The notes under the pieces are model-generated. The model searched no databases. It was not told the DNA's origin and worked only from the letters and a program-made list of their open reading frames with translations. Of a stretch of 64,000 nucleotides of DNA, positions 12,290 to 25,699 are shown in pieces. This DNA comes from Heliocidaris tuberculata (Eukaryota; Echinodermata; Echinoidea; Camarodonta; Echinometridae), in NCBI GenBank assembly GCA_025618425.1, contig CM046832.1, positions 26,198,059 through 26,262,058 of the forward strand, written 5' to 3'. The position numbers and the translations under genes are program-made. Position 1 is the stretch's first letter, and every line of letters starts with the position of its first letter.

Positions 12290-13980
12290 CTACGGAGAAA
12301 AAAATAAAAACAAGAAAAGATAAAATGCAGATTGCCAGTATTATTCAAAAACAAAGTTATTTGTTTCCAGCATTTAATTGTTGCCAATTGTGTCATTCCA
12401 ATTTCAAACATGCAAGGAAGAACCTGTGCACAAATACTATGATATCCCTTATAGAAATTCCTTGTGATTGGTCGAGAGCACTTCAGGTGATCAGACACAA
12501 ACGCAAAATCAGAATTACTTTCTGAGACCAATCACCAAAAATTATTTTGTTATAAATGTTTGCAGTTTGATGCTGGCTAGTATGCTACATTCAATTTGCA
12601 AGTTTACAAATTTATCTATTCTTGATAAGATTAAATGCAACCTGTGAGTAGACTAAAAATGCAATGGCATAAAATTAAGCATGCATGGGAATTAAACTGA
12701 GTGGACTTCTGTGCCTGCCTTAATGTACAACTGTCCCCCTTATGCTCTTTTGTTGTTATTAACCATTTAAATTCTTATAGTTTGTTTGGGGGATTTTAGA
12801 TCTTCTAACAAAAGCAAATTCTCTGAATTGATGATTTGCCTCCTCATACCAGTTTCTATCAGAATGCAGTGTCATATTACACCAGGAGAAGCCAAGATTA
12901 AATGTAGCTTAAGAGGGTGGCACTGCATAACTCAATACAGAAAACTGCATGGGCCCCTGTCCAATAGCAATGATTGAGGTATTTTTAAATTGCTTAGAGG
13001 GTGATACTCTTTCAAGTTTATCTTTCATTCCCCAGTATCTCTCTTTTTTATAATCATGAATTGACAAAGACCATTAAAAAGGATTTATCGAGTAATTCCC
13101 TACATTTTGGTTCTTCAAAATCAGTGAAAACTTTTTTTAATTGACATAGAAGGGCAGGTCCAAGCTACAAGTGTACTTGACCTGTAATGTACAGGATAGA
13201 TCAGAGCCTTTGAAACATTCCAATTTCAAAATATATGCACAAAATGAATTATGTTTGATGTTTTAATGGCTAGTGGGGACCTTTAAATTAAATGCAATTA
13301 TTTTTTGCATGTACCGCCATGTTCAAGGCCACCGTATATTTGAATTACTATGCACTGTGAGGAACAGGACTACAGAAAGGTTGATTTTCTTTATTAAACC
13401 AAAATGGTTGTAATAAAAAAAAAATCAGAATATTTAAGATCAAGAACTTCTTTTCTTTATACATGTATATCAGAACTAATGAAGTCTTCTCAATAAGTAC
13501 TCCGAACAAGCAAATGAGTGGTGCTATTGTATAGCAAAAGACTGTATCATCACCTCAAATCCTACACTACAAAAACAGTATTTTAAGTATGATAAAGCTA
13601 TCAAAACTCACTTAATGAAAAAAGAAAAAAAATACTGCTTGAAAATTTCAAAGGAATAGCCACACTCATATTCACTTGTTTATGCAAAGTGCACTGAGGA
13701 CAGAAAACACTATAACTTCTATTTTTACAGTAAAGAGCATCCAATACAAACTGCCCATATACATATAAACTGGCAAAATAAGACGGGTATTGTCAAATTA
13801 TTCCATTAGATGTACTTATGCACGCATGATGTCAGAACGAATGTTTATCCTTTGAAGTATATCTTTTCTTCCATGACCTCGGTTACTTGCAATTTAAAGA
13901 ATGAAGAGCTGATTTCCCCCTCCTTTCAAAGTACATGTATTCACAGAAGGAATGAAAAAGAGGGAAAATCATATAATAAA
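12290..13980. other. Non-coding DNA, no gene seen
   Basis: No exon, RNA gene or bounded element is supported. If the exon at 12151-12289 belongs to the gene at 27175-49285, this is intron. Confidence 0.4.
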
Positions 13981-13984
13981 GACA

Positions 13985-13985
13985 C

Positions 13986-14026
<41 letters not shown>

Positions 14027-14258
14027 AGTAGAGGGGCAAAAGAAGCACAAACACACATACACAAAACAACAAAGATACAAAGACAACAAAAGAGAAAGAG
14101 GAAAATATGGAAAGAGAGCAGGTCAGAGATAGAAAGAGAAAAGAGAGAAAGAGAACAGAAAGGAAGAGAGAAAAAAAGAAGAGTGAAATAGAGACACTGA
14201 TTGTGGGAGAGTTCTTCTTATTGTATTACAGTGAGAGAAAAAGAGAAAGAGGGAAAGA

Positions 14259-14289
<31 letters not shown>

Positions 14290-14560
14290 GGATAGTGATT
14301 GATAGACTCATACTTGAAGAATGTAAAAGGGACAGAGTAAGATAGAGAGAATAGTGATAGTGGGAGGTAGTGAGAGAAAAGGAGAGAAGGAGAGACAATG
14401 AGATACAGAAATCTTCGAAGATTAATACTCAAGAGAAGGAGATATGGAGAAAGAGAGCAAAAGAGAGATGTGATGGTGGGATAATTTTACTCTTTATATT
14501 AGTGTGAGAGAAAGTTGATAAAGAGAAGGAGAAACAAGAAGAGATATAAATTGAGAATTT
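13985..14560 (+). repeat. GA-rich (polypurine) microsatellite region
   Basis: Runs of (GA)n and AGAGAA-type purine repeats dominate the plus strand for nearly 600 bp, densest at 13985-14030, 14140-14180 and 14235-14300. Arg/Glu-rich frames on the plus strand and Ser/Leu-rich ones on the minus strand come from the repeat. Confidence 0.9.
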
Positions 14561-14599
14561 TACTCTTTATATATGGTGAGAGGAAAAACAGTTTAGAGG

Positions 14600-17500
14600 C
14601 AGACTCTGGAATACTGGGAACAACAATCAATAAAACTAAATTAACACCTGTCTCTTTCCCTAGGTTAAAGCCCATTAATTGTGAAATTTTGAACCAAGTT
14701 TCCCAGAGGAACGAAAAATCCTACACTACAATGAAAAATCATCTAGTTATAAAAGATATATCATTAAAAATAAAGGTTAAGAAACACGGAACAAAAAGTT
14801 TGTAGCCCAACCAAAAGCCACTGAATACGTTATTTCAAGTTTATCCCCTCGTTTAAAACAGCCAAGCAATGCATATCAAATATAAAATGATATCAATTGT
14901 GATGTATTATTTGTGTGAATAAAATGTTGAGAATTCTGTGAATGAGATTTTATGAGATAAAATACACCTAGTTCTATTATATAAAAGTGAAAAAAATTTC
15001 TTTCTTTATGTCTTGGTATTTATATTCACTTGAATGCACACGGCAGGTCAGAAGGCTGTATTGATTTTGTCTTTATTGAAACAGGCTCCAAAGGAGTTTG
15101 GGAGAAAAGGGACGGGCAACAAAGGAAAGTGGAGAAAGAATGCGGAATCTATTGTGAGGCAATTGTTATCAGTGTGCCAGTCATATTTACACAATCCTGG
15201 TAGACTGAGCTGACAAGAACATTGCAAGACGCTATCCTAACTGATAGTTAGTCCACTAGTCTTAACGATGGGAAGCTTTTGCAAACAGTGAGAGCAACTT
15301 CGCAGTTGGCATTGTGTTGGTGCTTCAGAACCTTTTGCTTCAATACACAGTAGGCATAAGCAAATCTGAAAGCTGCAATTTGCGGGAGCATCTGCAACTC
15401 TCCATTTCATTCATTGATCCGTCCTTCAAGGTGATCAAATACAATTGAGGCAGTAAAGAATTGGGTGTGAGCGATTTAGGACTACATATGCAACAGCTGT
15501 GTTGGTCTATGTAGTCATTCTCATCTCATAATTGCTATAAACACTTTCTTTTCCAATTTCTGTGCCCCTGTAGATTCAGGAATATATACATTACTGGCTT
15601 AAAAAGAGTAAGTACATGGAGATTTTTTTTTGTCCTTGCATATAATGTGCAATTAATCAATTTACCGTAAGACAGTAACTGATATTGATTCTTTTCTAGG
15701 CCACAACTAACCACATAATCCTCTCAAAAAAAATCCAGATTCCCATAATAATGTTTTTGAGAGGGGAATAAAAAGTGGAATTCTACTTCTAACACACTGT
15801 TCAATTCTAAAGTTCTATTTCATATTACTGATTACAAATTGCTCTCAAATAGGATAAGGGAAAATGAATGGAATTAACAATAAAATATTAACATCCTTTT
15901 CTGAGAAAATAACTAGATCTATAATCAAATGTTCTATGGAAAGAATTTCATTAATTGTACAATTTTGTAGTTCTCTAAGAATATCATTGCACATTTGCTT
16001 GATTCAAATTAGCTGTATATTAAGTATCTTTGGAGCATGATAAAAAACTTTTGTATGAATAAGGTTCTATTTCCATTTCAATTCTATGACATATATTCAT
16101 CTAAGCCCAACAAATATATCTACTCCCATTTATAAATTTACCTTTGCACCAGTGCACTGCTGCAATTTTTTAATTATCATCCAATTTTCTACTTCATGCC
16201 CCGTATCCTGCTAAAATTTAAGCCTGACCCTGGGTCTAAGTCGAGTTTTGATAATGGCAGTTGGACCAAGGTCTAAGTTTTCTCTTCGTTGAACATGAAT
16301 TTAAAACGAGCGTCAGGTACAATTAGTAGAATACCAACCCTAGAGTTTCTATTTCATCATCTTATATCTCAATTGCACATAAATATGTGGCACTCCTATC
16401 TGTTATTGTGAGAGAGCCTTGAAATCACAATCCGACATCTCATTCTGCAGGCCTATTGAATGAAGTACATTTTCTAATTAAAGAATTCTTGTGTAGACAT
16501 GTACAAGCATCAAATCTTTTAAAACATATCTGTAAACAGGATGAATGAATCAATCATTGCAAAATATATTATTCTTTCTGTTTAACCATTTATGTTTACA
16601 ATGCAACCTGGCATATATTAATGCAATGGGACTGTCAAATAATAAATTGATATGTCTATTAAATGTAAAGGGTATTACAGATATTCAATGGGTTCATATC
16701 AATTTCATGGCAATTTATAGATCATTGTCTGAAAAGGGAAATTCAATATCGGGTCTAAACTTTATGTAAAAACTTCCAAAAACAAGCTAGAGAATCCTCC
16801 TCTTAAATGTTTACAGGTGATTTGTGAAAAGAAAATGTCACTCCTGCATTTTAAATAATTTTACACATTCATTCTAGTACTGTGTAATTCCACTGCAATT
16901 TCCAATTACCAGATACACTGTTCAAATTTGGATATCATGTCACATGCAGATACACAGGTATTTGACAAATATAAAAGATTATTATCCATTATTTTCAGCT
17001 GTATGGATCTTGTTTTTTACAATTAAACATTTTATATATCAATTTGCTCAAGTGTGCTGTCAGGTGCATTAATAAATTCTTTAAGTATCTGCTATTTTCT
17101 TATATTCAATTGAATTGAGAAATAAAATTTTGAACATTATAAATAATCTAATACATGCAAAGAGTCAAAGACCTAGTGAAAAACCAATTTCACAGATAAT
17201 CACAATAATTAAAGACAGTTCTATGAATCTTTCCATCAAAAGATGTGTTAGCATGACACAAACAGGCCCCTCAAAGACATGCAAACACCTACAAAATGGC
17301 CATGGCAAAATAAAATGATGTAGACGTGGTGCACTTCACATTCTGTATTTTTCTAACACACAGAAAAAGTGAGTACGTTAATAATTTTACCTTCTTCTGC
17401 CTTCTTCTGCGCCGCTAATTTTTTTCACATCCACTTGTCATTCATTTTACAATTTTTAATATTTTGCCACAGCATCTTGAGGGCAGGTTACCATTTCATG

Positions 17501-19240
17501 TATGAACAAAGCTTTACTTTATCCCTTATTGAATTTACCTAAGTTTCGGAGGGGGGGGGGGGGTGGGCATCACTTTTAAAAGTTGAATCTAAAGCTAAAT
17601 CCGGATTAAGTCACTGAGAGGCCTTGGCTAAAAAGAAACCTGAGGCTTAATCCTCTTCATATATTAAAGAAATAATGATAATAGAAATAATAAAACCTTT
17701 CACTGCAAATTGAGCATATTCCTTGTTTTAAAAAATTGTAAGAAAAACACACAAATCAGGACATCAACCTTCATATACTGTCATACACTTTTAAAGCATA
17801 TCATTAAAATATGACAATTACCTGAAAATTTGCTTGATCATTTTCATTTATTTCCTTCATGTTAATGTTTAAATAATTTTCAGCACAAGAAATCAACAAA
17901 TTCTGGAAAGCTTTTCTTTATTGAAAGCATGTTTAGAATTATATAATTATTCTTTTAAAATCAAAAAACAATATTAAAGCCCCCCTGACTTCTACGTTGT
18001 TTTTCCTTGATGCAACAACTAGCATTTATTTTTTGTGGTATTTTCCATATGAATTTGAATTCTACACAATTTATAAATTAAATTGACGTAAATACAATAC
18101 AGGATCATGCTCTACATTGCTTATTACAAAATAAATATTACTTAATCATTTTAATTTCCAATGTCTGAAATAATCTCCAAAAGAAAAAATAATAAATTTT
18201 GCCCTATCATTTGAAGTTTGCATAACTGATATTTCAGATAAAAAGTAAAGGTTTAATTGCTTTCTCAACGTCATAAATTATACATTTCCTCCATTTTTGT
18301 GTTCACAATACCAATGCGAAACAAACATATCATGTCTATGTTTCTACAGTGGATCAAAGTGACCTATTCTCAGTAACATGAGATTATTTCCCTTTAATTT
18401 GTAACCCCCCCCCCCCCCCCCCCCCCCTCTATTAGATTAATATAATTCTGATTAATTTCACATTTTTCATAAATTCAGATTCATCATAAATTCACTAGTA
18501 TGTGAACATACAAACATGCACTAAAAAACCCCAATCAAGTTTGTAGGTTTGGTTGCATACTAGGAATGTTAGCAACTATTTCTATTTCATTTCAAGAAGG
18601 CTCAAGGCATTTTCACAAAATTGTCTAAGTTCAGTATGATTGTGAACTCAAGCAAAATTGAGCACATTGTGATTTTGATCATAATTGCTCCATGCTGGGT
18701 TTGAAAGTGAGTCATTCAATAGCTTCCCGCCCATGGTGAGAAGAAATTACAATGGTGAAAAGGAAACTGCTTCCACACCTTTCAACGGCCATACATGAGT
18801 TTGTTCAATTCAGCAGACTATTCCATCATGACCACTGTTCAGTTGTTCCCAGAATAAAAAGGGCAATATATGAAGGTAAAGAAGCGAACCATAAATCTTG
18901 GATAAAGAGAAACAAATACTTTTCACACCTTACTAGGCCATGGGGATTTGCATAATAACACAGTACAAGGTACATGTATTCCCATGAACAGTTGGAGACT
19001 TAGTGCTATTACTTACACATGCATGCTTGCCTCTAAACAGAGACATGCTATACATATATAACCCAACGGAACTCTGTGTTACAATTACAAAAAAAAGTTA
19101 ATAGATAAGGGAGAAATGAATACTCATCAATATAGATGGTGTCTTCCATCGATATTTCTCAAACTTGTTCTCAAAGTTTTTGCCAGATCTATCACCTCAC
19201 AAAGATATAATTTTAACCATTTTGAATTTAATTTGTTTCT
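14600..19240. other. Non-coding DNA upstream of the LRR gene
   Basis: No coding exon is supported. There is a G run at 17550-17563 and a C run at 18405-18426. The upstream exon(s) and promoter of the LRR gene probably lie here, because that gene's exon begins at a splice acceptor, but I cannot place them. Confidence 0.4.
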
Positions 19241-19246
19241 TTACAG

Positions 19247-19294
19247 ATTTGAAAACAACCTATCAGTATCATCTAGTGAACTCCCAGCTCAACC
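19247..19294 (+). other. 5' UTR part of the LRR gene exon, after a splice acceptor
   Basis: TTTGTTTCTTTACAG ends at 19246, a good polypyrimidine tract and AG. It lies 48 bp before the first ATG of the LRR protein. I infer a 5' UTR intron, with the whole coding region in the next exon. Confidence 0.55.
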
Positions 19295-21694
19295 ATGGGA
19301 GCCTCTGACCCATCGATGACCATGACATACTTGCACCACATACTGTTCCTCAGTATCATTTGGTGCACACTAGCGACTGCTCAGACTACAGATCCTCCTC
19401 TCCCTCCAACGATACCTCCGCCATGTCCAAGTGGCTGCCACTGTGACTTCCAGACAAGGGTGGTGAATTGTCAGCCGGGTTCCTTCATAAGCATACCAAC
19501 CACCTTTCCCTCATACACCACAACTCTTATCCTCAGGGGAAACATATTTCAAACTCTTCTGGAGGACTCTTTCATAGGACTCTCCAACCTGGCATCCTTA
19601 GACTTGACCTCTTGCGAGATTGGAACAATTAGTCCTGGAGCTTTCAATGGTTTGGACAACCTCCGCATCCTCAACCTCCAACTGAATCACTTGAGTACTC
19701 TACCTACTGGAGCATTTGCAGGACTCCCCAGTCTCAGAGAGCTCAATCTACACAGAAACCAGCTCCAGATATTACCTGGTGGTACATGTATGTTCAATGA
19801 TATGCCACTTCTCAAAGTCCTGGACATCAATGACAATCGACTTATCCAGATACACGATGATGCCTTTAGTGGTCTCTCTGTGTTATCAGGTCTCCATCTA
19901 ACATACAATCAGCTTATCAGCATCCCAGAAATGGCACTAAAGAATCTTACCAATCTGAAGAACTTGGCCCTCTCTGGAAACCCTATACCCAACATACCAT
20001 CCCGGGCATTCATCTCACTTACTTCTTTAGATCTACTCTATCTTGACAATATGCAGCTGAGATCACTGAAAGAAGATTCATTTGCTGGTCTCCAATCCGT
20101 TACTACCATTGACCTTTCATACAACCAATTTCGTATTCTAGATCCACTAGCATTTCAATCTCTAACATCCTTGGATACTTTAATCCTCACAGGAAACTCA
20201 TGGGACTGTGAGTGTCCCCTTTTACCATTTATTCAGTGGTTAACACAGAGTAGTATCATCTACTACAGCACAAGCTGGTATTGTACATCTCCAAGTGACC
20301 TAAGTGGTAATGTTGTTTACGCACTACAAGCTCGTGACTTTGCCTGCGAGCCAGTGATCACAAATCCTCCTGTAAACACTGTGGTTCGTTACAACGAAAG
20401 AGTACATTTTGAATGTGTCGCAAAGGGAGATCCAACACCAACAATCCAGTGGTATGGGCCTGATGGCAAAGAAATAGCAGCAACATCCAATCAGGAAAAT
20501 GTATACACAGCCTTGAATGGGATTGTGCTTGTAATTCAATTTGCCCAAGAAGAAAATGGTGGTGTTTATAACTGTACAGCTAGTAACGTGCGCGGCATCG
20601 ATTCTGTAATATTTCAGGTTGTTGTCGATGACATTCCTGAACCTGAAGCATCAACCGTCAGTGTAACTACAGTAAGTGATGATTCTTCAACCATTGTGGA
20701 GGAACCAACAAGAATCACCTGCACCAGTTTTACATTGGAGATCATGTTGGAGGGGGTCAATGAATCGGCTATTGCAGTTTCATGGACTCCCTACAATGGT
20801 GATGAAGAAATCAGAGGCTACATAGTACAATCACACATCTTTGGCGATCAGCAAACAAATTCCTATTACGTCAACTGGACAGCAGTCAGCTTTGAATTGA
20901 CAAACCTGTTTTCAAATACTGGTTACACTGTCTGTGCTGCTTTTCTCCTGGAGGACTGCCCCCTCGTGATACCCAGAGAGCAGTGTAGGGAGGTGACCAC
21001 CACAGGTGAAGATCCCGCCATAGTGGCACTGCGAATGAAGCATCGCAATGAGATTATTGGTACAGCCCTGGCAGGTATCCTTGGAACACTTTTCCTGATG
21101 GCATCAGTTTTCTTGATTCTCTGGCGATACAGGAAACCCAAAAAGTACCACCACTATGATTTCAAGGGTAACAAGGACACAGCTGCCTTTGCAGGTATCC
21201 CAGAGGACATTGATGGAGGAGGGTTCATTGTAAGTGAAGGGATAGCTTCTGGTTCAATGTCACCTCAGAAGTATGAATCTCAGAATGGAGCTTACGTCAA
21301 CGAAGGACTGGACATGTCAACAGACAATAACAATGAATACAGCAAAGAGCCTGTTGCAGCCAGCATGGTCTATGAGAACAGTACAATTCAGCACTCAGCA
21401 GATGTACACTCGGATACAGAACCTCCGGCTGGCTATACCAGTGATGTTACAGCTTCCCAAGAAGATGTGACTGATACCACAGTCTCCATGAAGTCTGCCA
21501 ATTCTGTTGTCTCTGACGATGGCTTGAGAGAGGCGAGGGAACCAAAGGACAAACCCTCCAAGGTGAAAAAGAGTAGACCCTCTCTAAGTTCCGATGAAAG
21601 TTTGGAGAGTGATGGGGTGATAGAAATGACAAATTTAGGAGGCCCACCACACAGCAATGGAGATTTGAATATTGCAAATGAAGTTGCAGTGTAG
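19295..21694 (+). CDS. LRR-Ig-FN3 single-pass membrane protein (LRFN/LRIT-like)
   Basis: One uninterrupted exon encodes 799 aa. A signal peptide (about residues 8-30) is followed by a Pro-rich spacer, a cysteine-rich LRR N-cap (C44, C48, C50, C59), nine 24-residue LRRs of LxxLxLxxNxL type (about 70-300), an LRR C-cap beginning WDCECPL (about 301-351), an I-type Ig domain (about 353-445, FECVAKG and YNCTAS cysteines), an FN3 domain (about 474-570), one transmembrane helix (about 587-611, then WRYRK) and a Ser/Asp-rich tail of about 188 aa ending EVAV, a possible class II PDZ ligand. This order matches synaptic adhesion families such as LRFN/SALM and LRIT, which also have few introns. The role as a surface adhesion protein or receptor is inferred from architecture; one-to-one orthology is not established. 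The ATG at 19316 or 19322 could also be used, nearer the signal peptide. Confidence 0.9.
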   Translation: MGASDPSMTMTYLHHILFLSIIWCTLATAQTTDPPLPPTIPPPCPSGCHCDFQTRVVNCQPGSFISIPTTFPSYTTTLILRGNIFQTLLEDSFIGLSNLASLDLTSCEIGTISPGAFNGLDNLRILNLQLNHLSTLPTGAFAGLPSLRELNLHRNQLQILPGGTCMFNDMPLLKVLDINDNRLIQIHDDAFSGLSVLSGLHLTYNQLISIPEMALKNLTNLKNLALSGNPIPNIPSRAFISLTSLDLLYLDNMQLRSLKEDSFAGLQSVTTIDLSYNQFRILDPLAFQSLTSLDTLILTGNSWDCECPLLPFIQWLTQSSIIYYSTSWYCTSPSDLSGNVVYALQARDFACEPVITNPPVNTVVRYNERVHFECVAKGDPTPTIQWYGPDGKEIAATSNQENVYTALNGIVLVIQFAQEENGGVYNCTASNVRGIDSVIFQVVVDDIPEPEASTVSVTTVSDDSSTIVEEPTRITCTSFTLEIMLEGVNESAIAVSWTPYNGDEEIRGYIVQSHIFGDQQTNSYYVNWTAVSFELTNLFSNTGYTVCAAFLLEDCPLVIPREQCREVTTTGEDPAIVALRMKHRNEIIGTALAGILGTLFLMASVFLILWRYRKPKKYHHYDFKGNKDTAAFAGIPEDIDGGGFIVSEGIASGSMSPQKYESQNGAYVNEGLDMSTDNNNEYSKEPVAASMVYENSTIQHSADVHSDTEPPAGYTSDVTASQEDVTDTTVSMKSANSVVSDDGLREAREPKDKPSKVKKSRPSLSSDESLESDGVIEMTNLGGPPHSNGDLNIANEVAV

Positions 21695-21828
21695 TATTAA
21701 TGTTATTAATTTATTCATGATGTAACATGATGCTCTCTATGAGTTCTGAATGGACACTTCCAGTTTAGAACAAATTATGAATAACACCTTCAAAAAGACA
21801 TCAAGAAATCAACCTTACGCAATTTTAA

Positions 21829-22896
21829 AGGAGAATGAAACCCTGGGGAAATATCCATGTTAAAGTGATTGATTAACTTTGTGAAAAATTGTAAAATCAG
21901 CTCAAATGCCAGTGACTTGTGTGCAGTCCTCTAACTACATATATAATTAAGGATATGTGAAAGTATGAGAGAAAATGGAACCCGTTTACTATCCTAAAAA
22001 AGAGAAAATCGCGATCAATCGCTAGCGCAAGTCGCTCAGCTTCTTCGCTGCGCTGCAGTCACAAAAACCAAGCACCAGCGCTTGGCGATTTCAGAGCGAG
22101 TTTCCAGCCCGTACGGTATTCTGTGATAGAGCGAGGTATGCCAACCGTAAGAGTTCTTTAGGGTTCGGTGGTACTCTATCCCGACATCAATGTTCAATCG
22201 TAAATATCTTGATATATAAACGACCGATCAGCTTATAAAACTCAGGCGATTCCTGTCTGAGCTAAAGGTTTGCAATTATGATTACAGCATTAGCTGGAAC
22301 AGTGATTTTTTTTTTTCAATCCTGGGCAAAGTTAATCAATGCCTTTAATGAAAATAGAGGATAGAGAGAAGCAATTTTTAAGAAGTTCCATCAAAATCGG
22401 TTACGAAATGAAAAAGTTATGAAAGTTTGAAAAGTCTCAATTTACTTTCTATGGCGATCCTCAAATTGGCAATGTTGCTTCAAAATGGCAGGTTTAGTAG
22501 TACAACTCTCAATATGTTTTGTACACAAAATTTCACATTTTCTCCATTATCTCTAAAGATGCTGCTTGTCCTTTTGTGAACTCAACATATGTTGTGTCAA
22601 ATACATTTTCCCATGATATATCTTGAGCTAAGAAGGAGACAAGCAGCAACTTGAGAGATAATGGGGAAAATGTGAAATTTTGTGTACAAAACATATGGAA
22701 AGTTGGACTACTAAACCTGTCACTTTGAAGCAACATTGCCAATTTGAGGATCGCCATAGAAAGTAAATTGAAACTTTTCAAACTTTCATAACTTTTTCAT
22801 TTCGTAACCAATTTTGATGTAACTTTTTAAAAATTGCTTCTCTCTATCCTCTCTTTTCATTAAAATTGATTTTTTTCCTCAAGGTTTCATTCTCCT
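21829..22896. mobile_element. TTAA fold-back element family 1, copy A (with nested insertion)
   Basis: The ends are AGGAGAATGAAACC (21829) and its complement (to 22896), flanked by TTAA at 21825-21828 and 22897-22900. After removal of a nested 481-bp element it is a near-palindrome of about 590 bp. Its two arms contain mirrored blocks such as GGCGATCCTCAAATTGGCAA / TTGCCAATTTGAGGATCGCC and TTTTGTACACAAAATTTCA. It starts 134 bp after the LRR stop codon, so it probably lies in the 3' UTR or just downstream. The same family occurs at 27329-27916 and 46186-46942. Confidence 0.85.
21864..22344. mobile_element. TTAA element family 2, copy 1, nested in family 1 copy A
   Basis: A 481-bp element with ends AGTGATTGATTAACTTTG and the complement of AGGCATTGATTAACTTTG, flanked by TTAA at 21860-21863 and 22345-22348. 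The equivalent site in the copy at 46186 reads CCATTTTAATGAAAAG, an intact empty site with a single TTAA, which proves the insertion and its exact limits. The interior is CpG-rich (GCGCTGCAG, GCGCTTGGCG) and has no ORF. A nearly identical copy lies at 56156-56640. Confidence 0.88.
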
Positions 22897-22900
22897 TTAA

Positions 22901-25680
22901 TAGCCTTGTTCATCACCTTTTGAAATGTGGGAACACTGCAATGACATAATACATAATGACTTCCATGGGCAATACAATAAGGTATTGAAATTACCCTTAC
23001 ATTGATTTCTTGAAAGTTTTTGCGATCATGTTAAATATAAATTTTGAATAATCATGGGTCATGATTGTGTAGCAATAGAGTACAAATATAGACAATGAAA
23101 CTAAAATCATAATTAAAAAAAGGCAATTAAATTCACTGAAATACATGCTTTCTATTAATCAATAATTAACATACTAAAAATATCAGTACATAAATGTGGA
23201 CTTGATATATTTTCTTTTCAAGTGTACCTTATTGGTAACATTTTAGTATTAACTGATCAAAAAATGAAGTCAAGTTCCTGCATCTACACTTTCCTTGGTT
23301 AGAAATAGAAAACTATTGAACTCCATATGAGATATTAAAATACAGGATATAAAAAAGACTGTCATTTGATTACTTCAAATTCTTTGTATGAAATACATGT
23401 ATGAAAAAGACAATTGCAATACTTCTTTCTAAGGACTACATAAAATTGCAGCATAGAACAGGTCCCTGTTTCGTAAAACCTATTATCAATACCAATTTAT
23501 GATACTTAATAGAAGCTACTAAAATCATTGCATTTGACTGGCTGTGAGCAAATATGTTGTAGAAAATGTGACACTTATATTATTGATTTTCATTAAACAG
23601 TGCCAAGACTGTGAAGAATAAGTTTACATATAACTCGCACCACACAACTGTGTGCACACAAATTCTACTGCATTGCCATGCAGTCCAGTGTTGAATGAGC
23701 AGAGTGTAGGCTTGGAGTTTCTGTAAGATCCATGTATTTACAGTGATATCTATCAGAACGCATAGACAGATATTTGGCACATCATACATCCTTTTATAGT
23801 CAGCTGGAACGGTAATATAAGACCATATTCAACAAGTTCATTCCAATTTCATTTCCTGCAACCAAAACTTAATTTTACTATTAACTTAGATATCACCTAC
23901 GATTTATCATTCTTACTACACAGTGTAGTTAAAGACATGGGATTGGTGTAAAAATTGTGTACTGTCAGTCTTTAGTACTACCTACACATGTAATACAGGC
24001 TATACTACAAGTTCATGATATAAACAACATGAGCCTTGGCACTATTAGGGAAGAATTTAATGATCTGAAGTGCAGTTTTGGTATTTCTTTTTCAACATTA
24101 TTTGCATCTACCAGAATATCTTCACGCTAAGATATTTTGGCAACAAGATATTTTTTGATTAATTAAGCAATGCACATAGGTAAAGCATTAATTGATTTTG
24201 GGTAATTTCTTGAAAACCTTGGATATAAACACAAGTATTCTATTTTATTGGTATCCAAAGTGAATTGAATTCACTTGATATTTCCTTTGACCTACTGACA
24301 CTGCATTACTTTATGACACACATTAAAATGTTATTAGAAACATAATGACGTTCATCTAAAATCTGTATCTGCTTTGTATTTTTTAGGATACAGATTTGGT
24401 TTGGAAAGAAATCTTTGTCATTTCCATTGACACTGACATCACCACAACCTACGCTGAATGATGGTAAAAGATAACCTGAAGATTTTCTTTTTGAAACAGG
24501 TTTCGTATTATGCTCTAGGTTTCCCTGGTCACCATACTTCACTTCATAAGGGCAGAATTAACTTTCTGGTGATCTTATGTTTCCATCTTTCTACCTTACA
24601 CATATGGCAGTATTCCTTCTTGTGGACATCTATATTACAGATCATTCTACATTTACAAACAATATAACTCATTTTTTTTGTGTGTCATATGAGTATTATT
24701 AGAAAGTACATGAATGACAAAAATTCCAGCTAAGGAATCATGAATTGTTGAGGAATAATCATGATGGAAGCTGGTCATAGGAAAGCAAGACTATAACCCA
24801 AATAGTTCCGATCGTAGACTGAGTGAACTCCACGTCCATTGACTTTTGCCCTTGATACAAATTGAACTAAGGTAGCTAAGCGAAATGGAGTGGCACGAAA
24901 AGACATGTCTAGAACGCAAATGGCGAAATTGTTGGTGATAGTGGTGAATTATTAAGTTGCAATTTTTTTACATATCTAATGACGGTTTTGGTAATATTAA
25001 GCATAATCAAGGTATTTTTACCTGGTCTATGCCTTAATAACATGTATGTTTGTACCTTTAAATGCAATGAAATTAGAATTTTCAACAATGTGCATTTTGC
25101 GTTCCGTACGCATTTTTTCGAGCCACTACTTTTCGCTAAGCTACCGAAAAGTCTTTCTTTTTTTTTTAAGTTTGGTACACATTCATATGTTTGTGCTGAG
25201 TTACTGGAGGATGAAATGCTTTCCTTGGAACAAAAAAAAGCTCATTTTTGAGAAAAAGAGAGAATTACAGCAAAATGATAAAGTCTTTTCCATCATTTTC
25301 AAATAATACCATTTAATAATACTCCTCAGCTGTCTACTGCATGTAAGTTTAATGAAGTAATTCTTTTAACTTTCATGGGTTAAATGTCTTTTTTCTAACA
25401 CTCAGTACATTTGTCTTTCTTTTGGAGGTGGACTGAGCTGTATAATACTTAATTCGTTATCGTCATGGAGGATAACACTTATCTTTACATTCTTGTTAAG
25501 TAGTAATGATTTTGGCTTTCATATAGAGGTAAATTTAATTTCAGCATTATACTTTTATGGTTGAAAAGAGGGAAAGCTCTGGAATTCCCTATGAGATGTT
25601 TGATTGTACAATATACATATACAAAGACAAATTATTACTGTTATTTTGCTTCATAATTTTTTCAACAACATGCTCTTTAT
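22901..25680. other. Non-coding DNA, no gene seen
   Basis: No supported exon. At 23463-23500, CCCTGTTTCGTAAAACC and TATTATCAAT resemble one arm of the fold-back at 47450-47602. A membrane-helix exon linking the minus-strand gene to its putative tail exon was looked for here and not found. Confidence 0.4.
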
Positions 25681-25699
25681 TAAGACTGAATACTCTTCT

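Noticed and set aside
13810..14432. Arg/Glu-rich and Ser/Leu-rich frames
   Set aside because: Low-complexity GA microsatellite.
17385..17440. Small minus-strand exon at 17400 linking to the tail exon
   Set aside because: The putative 24-bp Lys/Glu-rich piece lies in a short TTCTGCC repeat and would not encode a membrane helix.
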